Shown here: one piece after another, positions 34,667-45,726 of the stretch
How the letters are laid out: every line of letters begins with the position of its first letter
Position numbering within the stretch: position 1 is the stretch's first letter
Assembly: GCA_016794465.1 (NCBI GenBank)
Contig: JAEUKA010000081.1
Location: 1 to 64,000, forward strand
Source of the DNA: Myxococcales bacterium
GTDB lineage: Bacteria; Myxococcota_A; Polyangia; Palsa-1104; JAEUJZ01
Length of the DNA stretch: 64,000 bases
Direction of reading: 5' to 3'
Translations under genes and position numbers: made by a program
The notes under the pieces: generated by a model
Seen by the model: only the letters and a program-made list of their open reading frames with translations
Database searches by the model: none
Told to the model about the DNA's origin: nothing

Positions 34667-36043
34667 GTGCTACCGACACATGGAAACCAGCGAGAGGGTC
34701 TACGCCGGCAGCCACCCGGCCCCGGACTGCTTTCGTTCATCTACGGCGTTCGCACCCTCGGCTTCCTTGACTATGTAGGGAAGCTGTGGCGGCAGTACGG
34801 GGACGTGTTTCAGGTCCGCATCGGTCGGCGCACGCTCGTCTTCGCCATGCACCCCGACTCGGTCGAGCATGTCAACGTCAGCCATCGCCAGAACTACGAC
34901 AAGCGCGGCAGCTACGACGCCGTGCGCAGCTATCTGACCGGCGAGGGTCTGGTCGCGAGCACGGGCGAGCTGTGGCGGCGGCAGCGCAAGCTGATGGCTC
35001 CGTTCTACACCCCGAAGGGAGTGCAGGCGTACGCAGAGCTGATGATTCGCGACGGGGAGCGCCTGGTGTCGCGCTGGCAGACGCTCGCCCGCCAGGGCAC
35101 CGAGGTCGAGATCGCCGAGGAGATGACCACCATCACCGCCTCGATCATCCTGAAGGCGATGTTCAGCACCGAGACGATGGAGTCGATCCACCAAATGAAA
35201 GACGCGGTGGAGGCGATGATCACGTTCGTCAGCGCGCAGCTGGCAGGAGTGGGGTTGCCGGCGTGGCTGCCCACAGCGAAGCGGCGCAGGTACGACGCGG
35301 CGCGGCAGCTGGTCCATCGCTCGATCAGTACGCTCATCGCCAAGCGGCGCAGCATTGATGAAGCGCAGTGGCCTGATGATCTGCTGTCGCGGCTGATGAA
35401 GGCGCGCGACGACGAAACCGGCCAGGCGATGTCCGAGAGCCTGCTGCGCGACGAGTCGATCACGACCTTCTTTGCCGGCCACGAGACGACTGCCCGCACC
35501 ATGACCTTTGCCTGGTACGCGCTGGCAACGAATCCGCAGGTGACGCAGCGACTTCACGAGGAGCTGGATCGCGTGCTCGGGGGACGCTTGCCTACGGCGG
35601 ACGGGCTGCGGCAGCTTCCCTACACGCTGCAGGTGGTCAAAGAGGTGCTGCGGCTGTACCCGGCGGCGCCGTTCTATGTGCGCGACGCTCTCGCGGCGGA
35701 TCAGCTCGGCGGCTTCGACGTGCCGGCGGGCGCGGCGGTGATGGTTTCGCCGTACTACACCCACCGGCATCCGCAGTTTTGGAACCACCCCGAGGTATTC
35801 GATCCCGACCGCTGGACGCGTGAGCAGGAGTCCTCGCGGCACGGCTACGCCTACCACCCGTTCGCCGCCGGCCCCCGCATCTGCATCGGCAACAACTTTT
35901 CGTTGCTCGAGACGCACCTGCTGCTGGCGACGCTCGCCCAGCGCTTCACCCCCCGGCTGCGCGCCGGCTTTCAGCCGCAGTGGACCATGCAAGGCACCCT
36001 GGGAATCGCCAATGGCCTGCCCATGGTCATCACGGCCCGCTAA
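34667..36043 (+). CDS. Cytochrome P450
   Basis: The 458-residue protein has all P450 hallmarks. These are AGHETT in the I helix (near residue 270), EVLRLYPAAPFYVRDA (ExxR), FDPDRW, and the heme loop FAAGPRICIGNNF with the Cys ligand near residue 405. It has no N-terminal membrane anchor, as usual for soluble bacterial enzymes. It resembles the CYP4/CYP102-like group that hydroxylates fatty acids, though the substrate is not proven. AGAAGGAG before the GTG at 34667 fixes the start. No redox partner gene is adjacent. Confidence 0.94.
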   Translation: MLPTHGNQREGLRRQPPGPGLLSFIYGVRTLGFLDYVGKLWRQYGDVFQVRIGRRTLVFAMHPDSVEHVNVSHRQNYDKRGSYDAVRSYLTGEGLVASTGELWRRQRKLMAPFYTPKGVQAYAELMIRDGERLVSRWQTLARQGTEVEIAEEMTTITASIILKAMFSTETMESIHQMKDAVEAMITFVSAQLAGVGLPAWLPTAKRRRYDAARQLVHRSISTLIAKRRSIDEAQWPDDLLSRLMKARDDETGQAMSESLLRDESITTFFAGHETTARTMTFAWYALATNPQVTQRLHEELDRVLGGRLPTADGLRQLPYTLQVVKEVLRLYPAAPFYVRDALAADQLGGFDVPAGAAVMVSPYYTHRHPQFWNHPEVFDPDRWTREQESSRHGYAYHPFAAGPRICIGNNFSLLETHLLLATLAQRFTPRLRAGFQPQWTMQGTLGIANGLPMVITAR

Positions 36044-36082
36044 AGCGGCTGTTCTCGTCGCTAAGAGGCGTTCCGGTGACAG

Positions 36083-36616
36083 TCAGGTGAAGCGGTCGCG
36101 GACGCGGCGCTGTAAGAGTCGCTGGGCTCGGGCGTGCTGCTCAGGAGACAGCAGTCGCTCGCAGATCTCGTACAGCACATCCTCGCGCCGGCAGTGATCG
36201 GTATACAGCGCACAGAACGCGGCCAGGTGCTGCTGGAGCACTGCAAGTGGCTCGGTCGGCAGGACGACCAGCAGCTCATCCAGGCGGGACAAAATCACCT
36301 GATGCTCGCGACGCAGCGTCGCCGTCGGTCCATCCACCAGCAGTCCACTCTGGGACTCGAACTCGCGAAACAGGATGCCGTCTTCCAGCTCGATGTGCGC
36401 AGCCAGCGTCTTGCGCAGTCGCAACAGCAAGCGGCGCGGCGCGTCCTCGTCAGCGGGCAGGCTCGGCAGCGACCCCGCGCGCGTGAACCGGCTGAGCAGC
36501 AGGTCAAGTAGCTCCTCGAGCAGCCGATCGATGGCCCGATGCTGCTCGAGCATCGTTTCATAGATGGTCGGCGGCTTGGCGGCTTCGGAAGGCGATTGGG
36601 AGGGGGACCGGCCCAT
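36083..36616 (-). CDS. Hemerythrin-domain protein
   Basis: The protein of about 177 residues is a four-helix bundle with the iron-binding spacing of hemerythrins: EQHRAID, AHIELEDGILF, REHQVI, and TDHCRREDVLYEI. Such proteins bind oxygen or nitric oxide or repair iron centres (YtfE-like). A sigma54 promoter at 36630-36645 and an enhancer-like repeat at 36701 precede it, next to the sigma54 activator gene. Because that promoter would start RNA near 36619, I place the start at 36616; ATG 36625, a TTG at 36646 and an internal ATG at 36553 are alternatives. A role in oxygen or NO handling fits the cbb3 oxidase cluster controlled by the same activator. Confidence 0.85.
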   Translation of the reverse strand: MGRSPSQSPSEAAKPPTIYETMLEQHRAIDRLLEELLDLLLSRFTRAGSLPSLPADEDAPRRLLLRLRKTLAAHIELEDGILFREFESQSGLLVDGPTATLRREHQVILSRLDELLVVLPTEPLAVLQQHLAAFCALYTDHCRREDVLYEICERLLSPEQHARAQRLLQRRVRDRFT

Positions 36617-36629
36617 GTCCAGCATCAAT

Positions 36630-36645
36630 AGCAAGAGTTCGGCCA
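36630..36645 (-). promoter_or_regulatory. Sigma54 (-24/-12) promoter of the hemerythrin gene
   Basis: On the minus strand the sequence is TGGCCGAACTCTTGCT, with GG and GC ten bases apart and a TTGCT -12 box. Predicted RNA start is near 36619, right at the hemerythrin start codon, which would make the message leaderless or nearly so. Confidence 0.65.
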
Positions 36646-36700
36646 AACCCTACAGTCGATTCGCAGCCAAGGGCACTGGGCTGGACAGCTTCGCTGGCGA

Positions 36701-36717
36701 TGTACCGTTTGGGTACA
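36701..36717. promoter_or_regulatory. Enhancer-like inverted repeat
   Basis: TGTACCGTTTGGGTACA is a perfect TGTACC-N5-GGTACA inverted repeat, centred about 90 bp upstream of the predicted hemerythrin RNA start. This is a typical position for an activator site of a sigma54 promoter. Near-copies lie before ccoI at 38285 and 38309. Confidence 0.65.
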
Positions 36718-36724
36718 GTCCGCG

Positions 36725-38227
36725 TCACGCTAGGCCAAAGCGCCGCATGCTGTCGTAGAGCCGATGCCGCGAGATCCCGAGCAGCCGCGCCGCCTGCTGC
36801 TTGTTGCCACTGGTCGACTGGAGCGCCCGCCGAATCAGCTCTCGCTCGGCCTCCTCCATCGTCGGAATCGCGCTGCCGTCGGGACGTACCGGAGCCGGCG
36901 TGGCTGCGGGGGAATGCGGCTCGTCTGCGACTGGGGCGGCACCGCGCAGCACGTGGGGCGGCAGATCGTCGCGCAGCAAGACCGTGCCTTGTCCGACGGT
37001 CAGCGCAAAGTCGATGGCGTTGCGTAGCTCGCGCACGTTGCCCGGCCAGGGATAGGTCGATAGCGCCCGCAAGGCCGCCCCGTCGATGCTCCCGATCGCC
37101 CGCAGACCCCGCTGGTGGAGCAGCTCGGCAAAGTGCATCACCAGCAGCGGAATGTCGTTTCGTCGCTCGCGCAGCGTCGGCAGATCCAGTCGAAAGGCAC
37201 AGATCCGATAGTAGAGATCTTCGCGCAGCAGCCCCGCCGCCACGGCTTTCTGGGGATCGCGATTGGTCGAGGCAATGAAGCGGACATCGACGGCAATCTC
37301 ACCGGGGGCACCAACGGGACGAACCGCGCGCTCTTCGAGGACGCGCAGCAGCTTGGCCTGGACCTCAATCGCCATCTCGGTGATCTCGTCGAGAAACAGC
37401 GTCCCGGTCGAGGCCGCCCGCACCAGCCCCCCGTACTCGGTCTGCGCTCCGGTATAGGCCCCGCGTCGGTGACCGAACAGCTCGCTCTCGATCAGCTCAC
37501 GCGGCAGCGCGGCACAGTTGACGGCGATGAAGGGTCGCTTGCTGCCTCGGCTCCGCTCGTGAAGCGCCCGCGCCGCCAGCTCCTTGCCGGTGCCGCTCTC
37601 TCCGACGAGGAGGACCGCGCCAGTGGGACTGTTTGCCGCCGCCACCAGCTGCCCAAGGAACCGCTGCATCGCCTCACTTTGACCGACCAGCGACGAAAAC
37701 GAGCCGCTGAGCCGCGCCGCAGGATCACTGCCCAGGACGTTGCGCAGCCGCAGCGCCGCGTCGCTGGCCTGCCCGGCAAAGTAGGCACTCGCGAGCACGA
37801 TGATGCGACAGTGGCTGAGCTTGTCGATGACCTGGAACACCCGCCCGCTCAGCTCGCCGCGCGCCACCACCGGGCCGAGCACCGTCGCAATGCTCTCTTC
37901 CAAAAGATGCAGCGATGAGATCACCTCGGCAAACGGGACGCCGCGCTCGCTCATCACAAAGCCGAGCTGACGCACCTCGGCGGCGAAGTCGTCCATGTCG
38001 CAGTCACCGAGGTGCCGGACCATTGCGTCGAGGTCGCGCCCGTACAGCTCGGCAAACGCTCCCCAGCCGAGGGTGACCTGCGCGCCGAAGTGGGACAGAT
38101 AGCGCTTGTAAAACTCGTCGAGCAGCGCGTCTCGCTGGTCAAAAAGGTGGCGCAGCACCGGCTGGAGCAGCTGAAGCTCACCGTCACTGAGCAGGTGGAA
38201 GTGACGCGGTCGAAGAGAGGCCTGCAT
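36725..38227 (-). CDS. Sigma54-dependent transcriptional activator with RsbR-like sensor
   Basis: The 500-residue protein has an all-helical N-terminal domain (about 1-165) that resembles RsbRD-N/globin-like sensors (LLDEFYKRYLSHFG, FVMSERGVPFAEVISS) rather than a response-regulator domain. The AAA+ domain has Walker A GESGTGKE at 209-216, the sigma54-contact motif GAYTGA at 256-261 and LFLDEITEM. A Fis-type helix-turn-helix (KQQAARLLGISRHRLYDSMRRF) ends the chain. The start at 38227 is the first ATG; a TTG lies at 38233. It lies between a hemerythrin gene and the cbb3 oxidase operon. Both have sigma54 promoters and TGTACC-N5-GGTACA repeats, so it likely controls both and itself. The sensed signal may be oxygen or NO. 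Confidence 0.9.
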   Translation of the reverse strand: MQASLRPRHFHLLSDGELQLLQPVLRHLFDQRDALLDEFYKRYLSHFGAQVTLGWGAFAELYGRDLDAMVRHLGDCDMDDFAAEVRQLGFVMSERGVPFAEVISSLHLLEESIATVLGPVVARGELSGRVFQVIDKLSHCRIIVLASAYFAGQASDAALRLRNVLGSDPAARLSGSFSSLVGQSEAMQRFLGQLVAAANSPTGAVLLVGESGTGKELAARALHERSRGSKRPFIAVNCAALPRELIESELFGHRRGAYTGAQTEYGGLVRAASTGTLFLDEITEMAIEVQAKLLRVLEERAVRPVGAPGEIAVDVRFIASTNRDPQKAVAAGLLREDLYYRICAFRLDLPTLRERRNDIPLLVMHFAELLHQRGLRAIGSIDGAALRALSTYPWPGNVRELRNAIDFALTVGQGTVLLRDDLPPHVLRGAAPVADEPHSPAATPAPVRPDGSAIPTMEEAERELIRRALQSTSGNKQQAARLLGISRHRLYDSMRRFGLA

Positions 38228-38241
38228 CGGCAAGTCCGTAC

Positions 38242-38325
38242 TGTACCAAATCGAGCGGGGCTACGGCCCGGCGCGTGGCCAAGGTGTACCCAGCGGGAAC
38301 ACTTGCGCTGTACCAAAACGGCACA
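38242..38325. promoter_or_regulatory. Cluster of enhancer-like sites between the activator and ccoI
   Basis: Three TGTACC elements lie in the divergent region. The one at 38285-38301 (TGTACC-CAGCG-GGAACA) and the one at 38309-38325 (TGTACC-AAAAC-GGCACA) each match the perfect repeat at 36701 with one changed base in the right arm. The one at 38242 keeps only the left arm. The nearest is centred about 76 bp upstream of the predicted ccoI RNA start. Confidence 0.6.
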
Positions 38326-38366
38326 GTGGCCGCGACCGGACCGCCTCTCCCGTTGCTGACGCGCCT

Positions 38367-38382
38367 TGGCAGAGCCCTTGCT
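38367..38382 (+). promoter_or_regulatory. Sigma54 (-24/-12) promoter of the cbb3 oxidase operon
   Basis: TGGCAGAGCCCTTGCT matches TGGCACG-N4-TTGCW closely, with GG and GC ten bases apart. RNA would start near 38393, 27 bases before the ccoI ATG and upstream of its ribosome-binding site at 38403-38410. Confidence 0.75.
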
Positions 38383-38419
38383 ACCCCGTTGGTTGCCCCA
38401 GGGAAGGAGCCAGGGCGGA

Positions 38420-40972
38420 ATGTCCACGCCCCACATCTGTCCACACTGCAACGCGCCCGCGCCGAACGGCACGCCGTATCAGCCCTACTGCTGTGTCGGC
38501 TGCAAGACTGCCCATGCCGTGGTCAGCGCGGCGGGACTCGACGGCTTCTACAAGCTGCGCGGTCCGACGCGGCTGTCAGCGGTGGGAGAGCCGGCGCAGC
38601 GTCGCGAGCGGCTGTGGCTAGAGCAGCAGCTTCAGCAAGCCGAGAAAAAGGCCGGCGAGTCCGAGCTTGTGCCGCTGCGTCTCGATGTTCAGGGGCTGGA
38701 GTGTGCGGCGTGCGTGTGGCTGCTGGAAAAGCTGTATCTGCGTCGGCGTCCGCAGGGAGCTGTCTCGATCGAGATCAATCCCGCCATCGGTCGCATCGAT
38801 CTGGTCTATCGCCGGCTTTTGGGCAGCCAGACGGGTCAGATCGCGGTGACGGAGTTTCTCGACGAGGCCGAGCAGCTGGGCTACCGCACCGGGCCGGCCC
38901 ACAAACAGAGCGACGCGCCGCTGGACGATCTGGTGCTGCGACTGGGGCTGTGTGCGGCGCTGGCGATGAACAGCATGATCTTCTCGTTCTCGCAGTACTT
39001 CGGGCTGTCGCCAGCCACCGATCCGGCGCTGTATCGGCTGTTTGCGGGCGGGGGGTTTGTGCTGGGCACAGCGACGGTGCTGATCGGCGGGACGGTGTTC
39101 TTTCGCAGCGCCTGGCAGGCCCTTTTGCGCCGCAGCTTGCACATGGATGTCCCGATTGCGCTCGGCATCCTGCTGACCTATCTCGGCAGTGTCTGGTCGT
39201 TTGTGGCGGTCGCGGGTCGCTCGGCGTACTTCGATACGCTCTGCATCTTCATTACTCTGATGCTGCTGGGGAGGCTGCTGCAGCGACGGCTGGCCAGTCT
39301 CAATCGGCAGCGGCTGCTGGCGGACGATACGGTCGCGGGACTGCTGGTGCGGACGTGGACCGAGCCGAGCCCGCAGAGTCCGCAGACATCCGGTCAGCTT
39401 CGGCTGCTGCCGGCGGCGAGTCTGCAGCCCGGTCACATTCTGTTGTGCGCGCCCGGTGAGCTTCTGCCGGTGCAGGCCACGCTGCTTGACGGAGACGCCG
39501 AGTTTTCGCTCGACTGGATCTTGGGGGAGTCGGCTCCGGTTCACTATCCACAGCGCGCAGTGATTCCAGCCGGAGCCCACAATCGTGGGACGACAGCGGT
39601 GCGACTGCGGGCAGAGGAGCCCTTCTCTGCTTCTCGGCTGCGTGATCTGCTCTGTTCACCGACGGTGGAAAAGCCACTGCCCGGAGAGTCTGCGGCGACT
39701 CCTGTTCGCGCGCCGAGCGACTTTTGGGACTTCCTAAGCCGGGTCTATGTCATGGCGGTGCTGACGCTGGCGGCGCTGGCGTTTGCGCTGTGGACTCCTG
39801 CGGGGCTGCTGCGGGCGACGGAAGTGGCGGTGGCGGTGCTGGTCGTGACCTGTCCGTGCGCGCTGGGAATTGCCACCCCGCTGGCGTATGAGCTGGCCCA
39901 AGCGCGCCTGCGCCGTCGGGGTCTGTTGGTTCGGACGCCTTCCTTTTTCGATCGCGCGCTCGCGCTGCGAAAGATTCTGCTCGACAAGACCGGAACGGTG
40001 ACGCTGAGCCAGCTGGTGTTGTCGGGGAATGACACGCTGTGGCGGCTGGCTCCGCTGCATCGCGACGCGCTGTTTCAGATGGTGGCGCGATCGAATCATC
40101 CGGTCAGTCGGGCCCTGCTCGCGGCGCTCCAGAGAGGGAATCCGCAGGAGTCTGGCCAGACCGCACTCTCGCTGCGCAGTGACGCCATCGTTCAGGAGCA
40201 GGCCGGCAGGGGTCTGATATTAGTCCTAGAAAATCACTCTTATCGCTTGGGCCAGCCGGGGTTTGCGCTTCAGCAACCAGAGTCCTTGAACAGTCCGCTG
40301 GCAGAGTCGGTGCTAAGTCTCGACGGAAAAGAGCTGGCGCGGTTCGTCCTGCGCGAAGAGCTGTGTCGCGATGCCCGCTCTGAAGTAGAGGAGCTGCGAA
40401 CCGCTGGCTATCAGCTGGTGCTGATCTCGGGAGATCGCAAAGACAAGGTCACGCGCATTGCTCAGGAGCTGGGAATCACCCAAGCGTATGCCGAGCAGAG
40501 TCCGGAACAGAAGTGTCAGCTGGTCCAGCAGATCGATGGGGGAGCCCATGACACCCTGATGATTGGCGATGGAATCAATGATGCACTGGCGTTCTCTGCC
40601 GCTGCCTGTGCGGGCACCCCGGCCATTGATCGCCCGACGCTGCCAGCCCGCGCCGACTTCTATTTTGCGGGGGTAGGAATCGGACCAATTGGCGAAGCGC
40701 TGCGCACTGCGCGCTCTCTGCGTCAGGTGATCGTGCGCAACCTGGCCCTGGCATCGCTGTACAACTGCGTGGTCTTGGGACTGTCCTTTGCCGGCCTGAT
40801 GACGCCGCTGCGCTGTGCCCTGGCGATGCCGCTGGGCTCGCTTTTGATGACTGCCATCACCGTGGCGGCATTCCGTGAAAAGGACTCCGCGAGCGCACCT
40901 TCCGATTCCCAAACCGCAGCAGCTCGTTCCAGCTCATCGTCGCTGGCACTGGCAGAAGGAGCGACTCTGTGA
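38420..40972 (+). CDS. ccoI: Copper-translocating P-type ATPase CcoI/FixI
   Basis: The 850-residue P1B-type ATPase exports or delivers copper for cbb3 oxidase assembly. The N-terminus has the Cys cluster typical of CcoI (CPHC, then YCCVGC at 23-28), then a heavy-metal-binding loop GLECAACVW (Cys95, Cys98). The membrane motif TCPCALG is near residue 477, the phosphorylation motif DKTGT near 521, NHPVSR for ATP binding and MIGDGIND near 715. GAAGGAG nine bases before the ATG at 38420 fixes the start. It is the first gene of the cco operon and overlaps ccoS by four bases (GTGA). Confidence 0.95.
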   Translation: MSTPHICPHCNAPAPNGTPYQPYCCVGCKTAHAVVSAAGLDGFYKLRGPTRLSAVGEPAQRRERLWLEQQLQQAEKKAGESELVPLRLDVQGLECAACVWLLEKLYLRRRPQGAVSIEINPAIGRIDLVYRRLLGSQTGQIAVTEFLDEAEQLGYRTGPAHKQSDAPLDDLVLRLGLCAALAMNSMIFSFSQYFGLSPATDPALYRLFAGGGFVLGTATVLIGGTVFFRSAWQALLRRSLHMDVPIALGILLTYLGSVWSFVAVAGRSAYFDTLCIFITLMLLGRLLQRRLASLNRQRLLADDTVAGLLVRTWTEPSPQSPQTSGQLRLLPAASLQPGHILLCAPGELLPVQATLLDGDAEFSLDWILGESAPVHYPQRAVIPAGAHNRGTTAVRLRAEEPFSASRLRDLLCSPTVEKPLPGESAATPVRAPSDFWDFLSRVYVMAVLTLAALAFALWTPAGLLRATEVAVAVLVVTCPCALGIATPLAYELAQARLRRRGLLVRTPSFFDRALALRKILLDKTGTVTLSQLVLSGNDTLWRLAPLHRDALFQMVARSNHPVSRALLAALQRGNPQESGQTALSLRSDAIVQEQAGRGLILVLENHSYRLGQPGFALQQPESLNSPLAESVLSLDGKELARFVLREELCRDARSEVEELRTAGYQLVLISGDRKDKVTRIAQELGITQAYAEQSPEQKCQLVQQIDGGAHDTLMIGDGINDALAFSAAACAGTPAIDRPTLPARADFYFAGVGIGPIGEALRTARSLRQVIVRNLALASLYNCVVLGLSFAGLMTPLRCALAMPLGSLLMTAITVAAFREKDSASAPSDSQTAAARSSSSSLALAEGATL

Positions 40973-41159
40973 ACGCCATCTATCTGACGCTGTTTGTCAG
41001 TCTGGTGCTGGTGTTGGCAGCGGGAATTCTGTTCGGATTTCTGTACCGCCAGCGCAGTCACCAGTACAGCGACCGGCTGTCTCTGTTACCGCTTGACTCC
41101 GATGAAAGAGAGGAGTCTGCGTCACCCACTACGACATTCCCACAGAAGGAATCCAGGTC

Positions 41160-41163
<4 letters not shown>
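40969..41163 (+). CDS. ccoS: Cytochrome oxidase maturation protein CcoS
   Basis: The 64-residue protein has one N-terminal helix (IYLTLFVSLVLVLAAGILFGFLY) followed by a polar tail, the usual CcoS layout. CcoS is needed for heme b and copper insertion into the cbb3 subunit I. It starts at a GTG overlapping the ccoI stop and itself overlaps the ccoNO start by ATGA, so all three are translationally coupled. Confidence 0.88.
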
Positions 41164-43469
<2,306 letters not shown>

Positions 43470-43478
43470 GGAGTCGCA

Positions 43479-43700
43479 ATGTACCACGAATACTTCATCC
43501 AAAAGGGAGTCCTTCTGCTTCCGGTTGTGGCGATGCTGGCGTTCATTGTGACCTTCTTTTCGATTGTGGTCGCAACCTATCGCTCATCTCGGAGGGCAGA
43601 GCTTGACACGCTGTCACAGCTGCCACTTTCCGACGACAGCGACATGATTCCGGACCGCAAGCAGAGTCCGCCCAGCGCCAAGACCGTTGAAGGAGAGTAA
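43479..43700 (+). CDS. ccoQ: cbb3 oxidase subunit CcoQ
   Basis: The 73-residue protein has a single helix (VLLLPVVAMLAFIVTFFSIVV) and a charged tail with SRRAELDTLSQLPL. Size and position between ccoNO and ccoP fit CcoQ/FixQ, which stabilises the oxidase. GGAG before the ATG at 43479 supports the start. Confidence 0.85.
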   Translation: MYHEYFIQKGVLLLPVVAMLAFIVTFFSIVVATYRSSRRAELDTLSQLPLSDDSDMIPDRKQSPPSAKTVEGE

Positions 43701-43703
43701 GTC

Positions 43704-44348
43704 ATGAGCGGTCCCGAGAATACAGAGCATGCCAGTGCAAAAGCCCAAGCTGGTGCCGGCGGAACAGCGGATGTCGAGACAGGTCACGACTACGATGGCA
43801 TCCGTGAGTTTGACAATCCGCTGCCGCGCTGGTGGCTTACGACGTTCTACGGAACAGTGATCTTCGCGATCGGTTACTGGTTCTACTATCACACCGCAGC
43901 GACGGGTGATTCCCAGATGACCACCTATCAAAAAGAGATCACCGCCGCGCAGAAGGAAGAAGATCAAAAGCTCCAAGCGCTCGAAGCCCAAGGAAAAGGA
44001 GTCAGCGAGGAACAGCTGCTCGCGCTGTCGAAAGACGCTGCCGCAGTGGCACGCGGCGCAGCAGTGTTCAAGCAGAACTGTCTGGCCTGTCACGGCGATC
44101 GCGGCCAAGGAGTCGTCGGTCCGAACCTGACAGACCGCTACTTTCTGCATGGTGCGAAAGCCAAGGATGCGTATCAAGTGATTGGCAACGGAGTGCTGGA
44201 CAAAGGAATGCCAGCGTGGCGAGCCATCTTGGGTGCGGCCAAGGTGCAGGATGTCACGGCGTTTGTGCTGGAGCTGCGCGGCAAGAACCTCCCCGGAAAG
44301 CCAGCCGAAGGTGTAGCGGAAGATGAAGCGGCCAGAGCCAAGCCTTGA
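43704..44348 (+). CDS. ccoP: cbb3 oxidase subunit CcoP, single-heme form
   Basis: The 214-residue protein has the CcoP N-terminal motif YDGIREFDNPLPRWW, one membrane helix (TFYGTVIFAIGYWFYY) and one heme c domain, with CLACH at 126-130 and a Met ligand near 169 (KGMPAW). Classical CcoP has two heme domains and about 300 residues. Here only one is present, and a helical segment of about 50 residues stands between helix and heme. It passes electrons to CcoO. The 3' end overlaps ccoG by 26 bases. Confidence 0.92.
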   Translation: MSGPENTEHASAKAQAGAGGTADVETGHDYDGIREFDNPLPRWWLTTFYGTVIFAIGYWFYYHTAATGDSQMTTYQKEITAAQKEEDQKLQALEAQGKGVSEEQLLALSKDAAAVARGAAVFKQNCLACHGDRGQGVVGPNLTDRYFLHGAKAKDAYQVIGNGVLDKGMPAWRAILGAAKVQDVTAFVLELRGKNLPGKPAEGVAEDEAARAKP

Positions 44349-45726
44349 CAAGCTGCATATGCTCGACGAGCGCGGCAGTCGCAGATACCTGTATCCGGCT
44401 GAGGTATCCGGGCGCTTTTCCAACCTGCGTCCGCTGGTGTTTGCGATTCTGATTGCGGTGTATGTCTCGCTGCCGTGGATCACGGTGGGCGGACAGCCAG
44501 CGGTGTTCATCGACATCGCGGCGCGGCGCTTCTTCCTGTTCGGTCGTACCTTCAATGCGCAGGATCTGTACCTGGCGTTCTTCATCCTGACCGGAGTCGG
44601 ATTCCTACTCATCCTGGCGGCGGCTCTGTTCGGTCGCGTCTGGTGCGGCTGGGCCTGTCCGCAGACCGTCTTCCTGGAAGGTATTTTCCGTCGGATTGAG
44701 CGGCTGATCGAAGGCCCGGCTAGTCACCGCCAAGCGCTGGCACGCGGACCGCTGACGGTCGAAAAAATCCTGCGCAAGCTGCTGCTGCACACTGTGTATC
44801 TGCTGCTGTCGTATGTCCTTGCGCACCTGCTGCTGGCGTACTTTGTCTCGGCGGCGCAGCTGCTGCGGATGATCAAGGAAGGACCGAAGGCGCACCTGTC
44901 GACCTTCCTGTGGGGAGTAGGAATCACGGTCGCGCTGTACTGGAACTTCTTCTGGTTTCGCGAGCAGCTGTGTCTGATTGTCTGTCCGTATGGGCGACTG
45001 CAATCGGTGATGCAAGATCGCGACACGATCGTCATTGGTTACGACAAGCGCCGGGGTGAGCCGCGCGGAAAAGTCAAGCAGGAGGGAGTCGGGGACTGCG
45101 TTGACTGTCGTCGCTGCGTCGCAGTCTGTCCGACCGACATTGACATCCGCAACGGCCTACAGATGGAGTGCATCGGCTGTGCCGGCTGCATTGATGCCTG
45201 CGATGAGATCATGGTCAAGCTTGGCCGCAAGAAGGGACTGATTCGCTATGACTCGGAGCGGGCCCTGACCACAGGAACTCGCAAGTTTTTGCGACCTCGG
45301 ATGTATCTGTATAGTGCGCTGGGGGCGCTCGGACTGACGGTGGCGACGACTCTGTTTGTGCGTCACACCGCCTTTGAGTCCAACTTCCTGCATGCACGCG
45401 GAGCATCGTACGTGCTCGATGGTGAGCTGGTGCGCAATCAGCTGCTGGTGCACCTTATCAACAAGAATGCGACGCCGTCCGTCCTGTCTTTACAGAGCCT
45501 TGCGGTCGAGCCGATGACGCTGATCATTCCTCTTCCCGAGGTTCCGCTCGATTCCCTGGCCAGCATTGAAGTGCCGGTGATTGCGTCGCTGCCCCGCGCT
45601 TCCTATCGCCCCGGAATGCGCGTCTCACTGCAAGTGTTTGATCGGACCTCGCAGACCGATCGCGTGATCGATGTGGCGTTCATGGGTCCAAATACCGAGC
45701 CGACTTCCGGAGTCCCAACCCGATGA
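44323..45726 (+). CDS. ccoG: CcoG/RdxA ferredoxin-type oxidase assembly protein
   Basis: The 467-residue membrane protein has four or five helices and the VWCGWACPQTVFLEGIFR motif. Two [4Fe-4S] clusters are bound by CVDCRRCVAVCP and CIGCAGCIDAC. A C-terminal immunoglobulin-like domain follows. CcoG reduces Cu(II) in cbb3 assembly. It starts inside ccoP and its stop overlaps the next gene by ATGA. Confidence 0.95.
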   Translation: MKRPEPSLDKLHMLDERGSRRYLYPAEVSGRFSNLRPLVFAILIAVYVSLPWITVGGQPAVFIDIAARRFFLFGRTFNAQDLYLAFFILTGVGFLLILAAALFGRVWCGWACPQTVFLEGIFRRIERLIEGPASHRQALARGPLTVEKILRKLLLHTVYLLLSYVLAHLLLAYFVSAAQLLRMIKEGPKAHLSTFLWGVGITVALYWNFFWFREQLCLIVCPYGRLQSVMQDRDTIVIGYDKRRGEPRGKVKQEGVGDCVDCRRCVAVCPTDIDIRNGLQMECIGCAGCIDACDEIMVKLGRKKGLIRYDSERALTTGTRKFLRPRMYLYSALGALGLTVATTLFVRHTAFESNFLHARGASYVLDGELVRNQLLVHLINKNATPSVLSLQSLAVEPMTLIIPLPEVPLDSLASIEVPVIASLPRASYRPGMRVSLQVFDRTSQTDRVIDVAFMGPNTEPTSGVPTR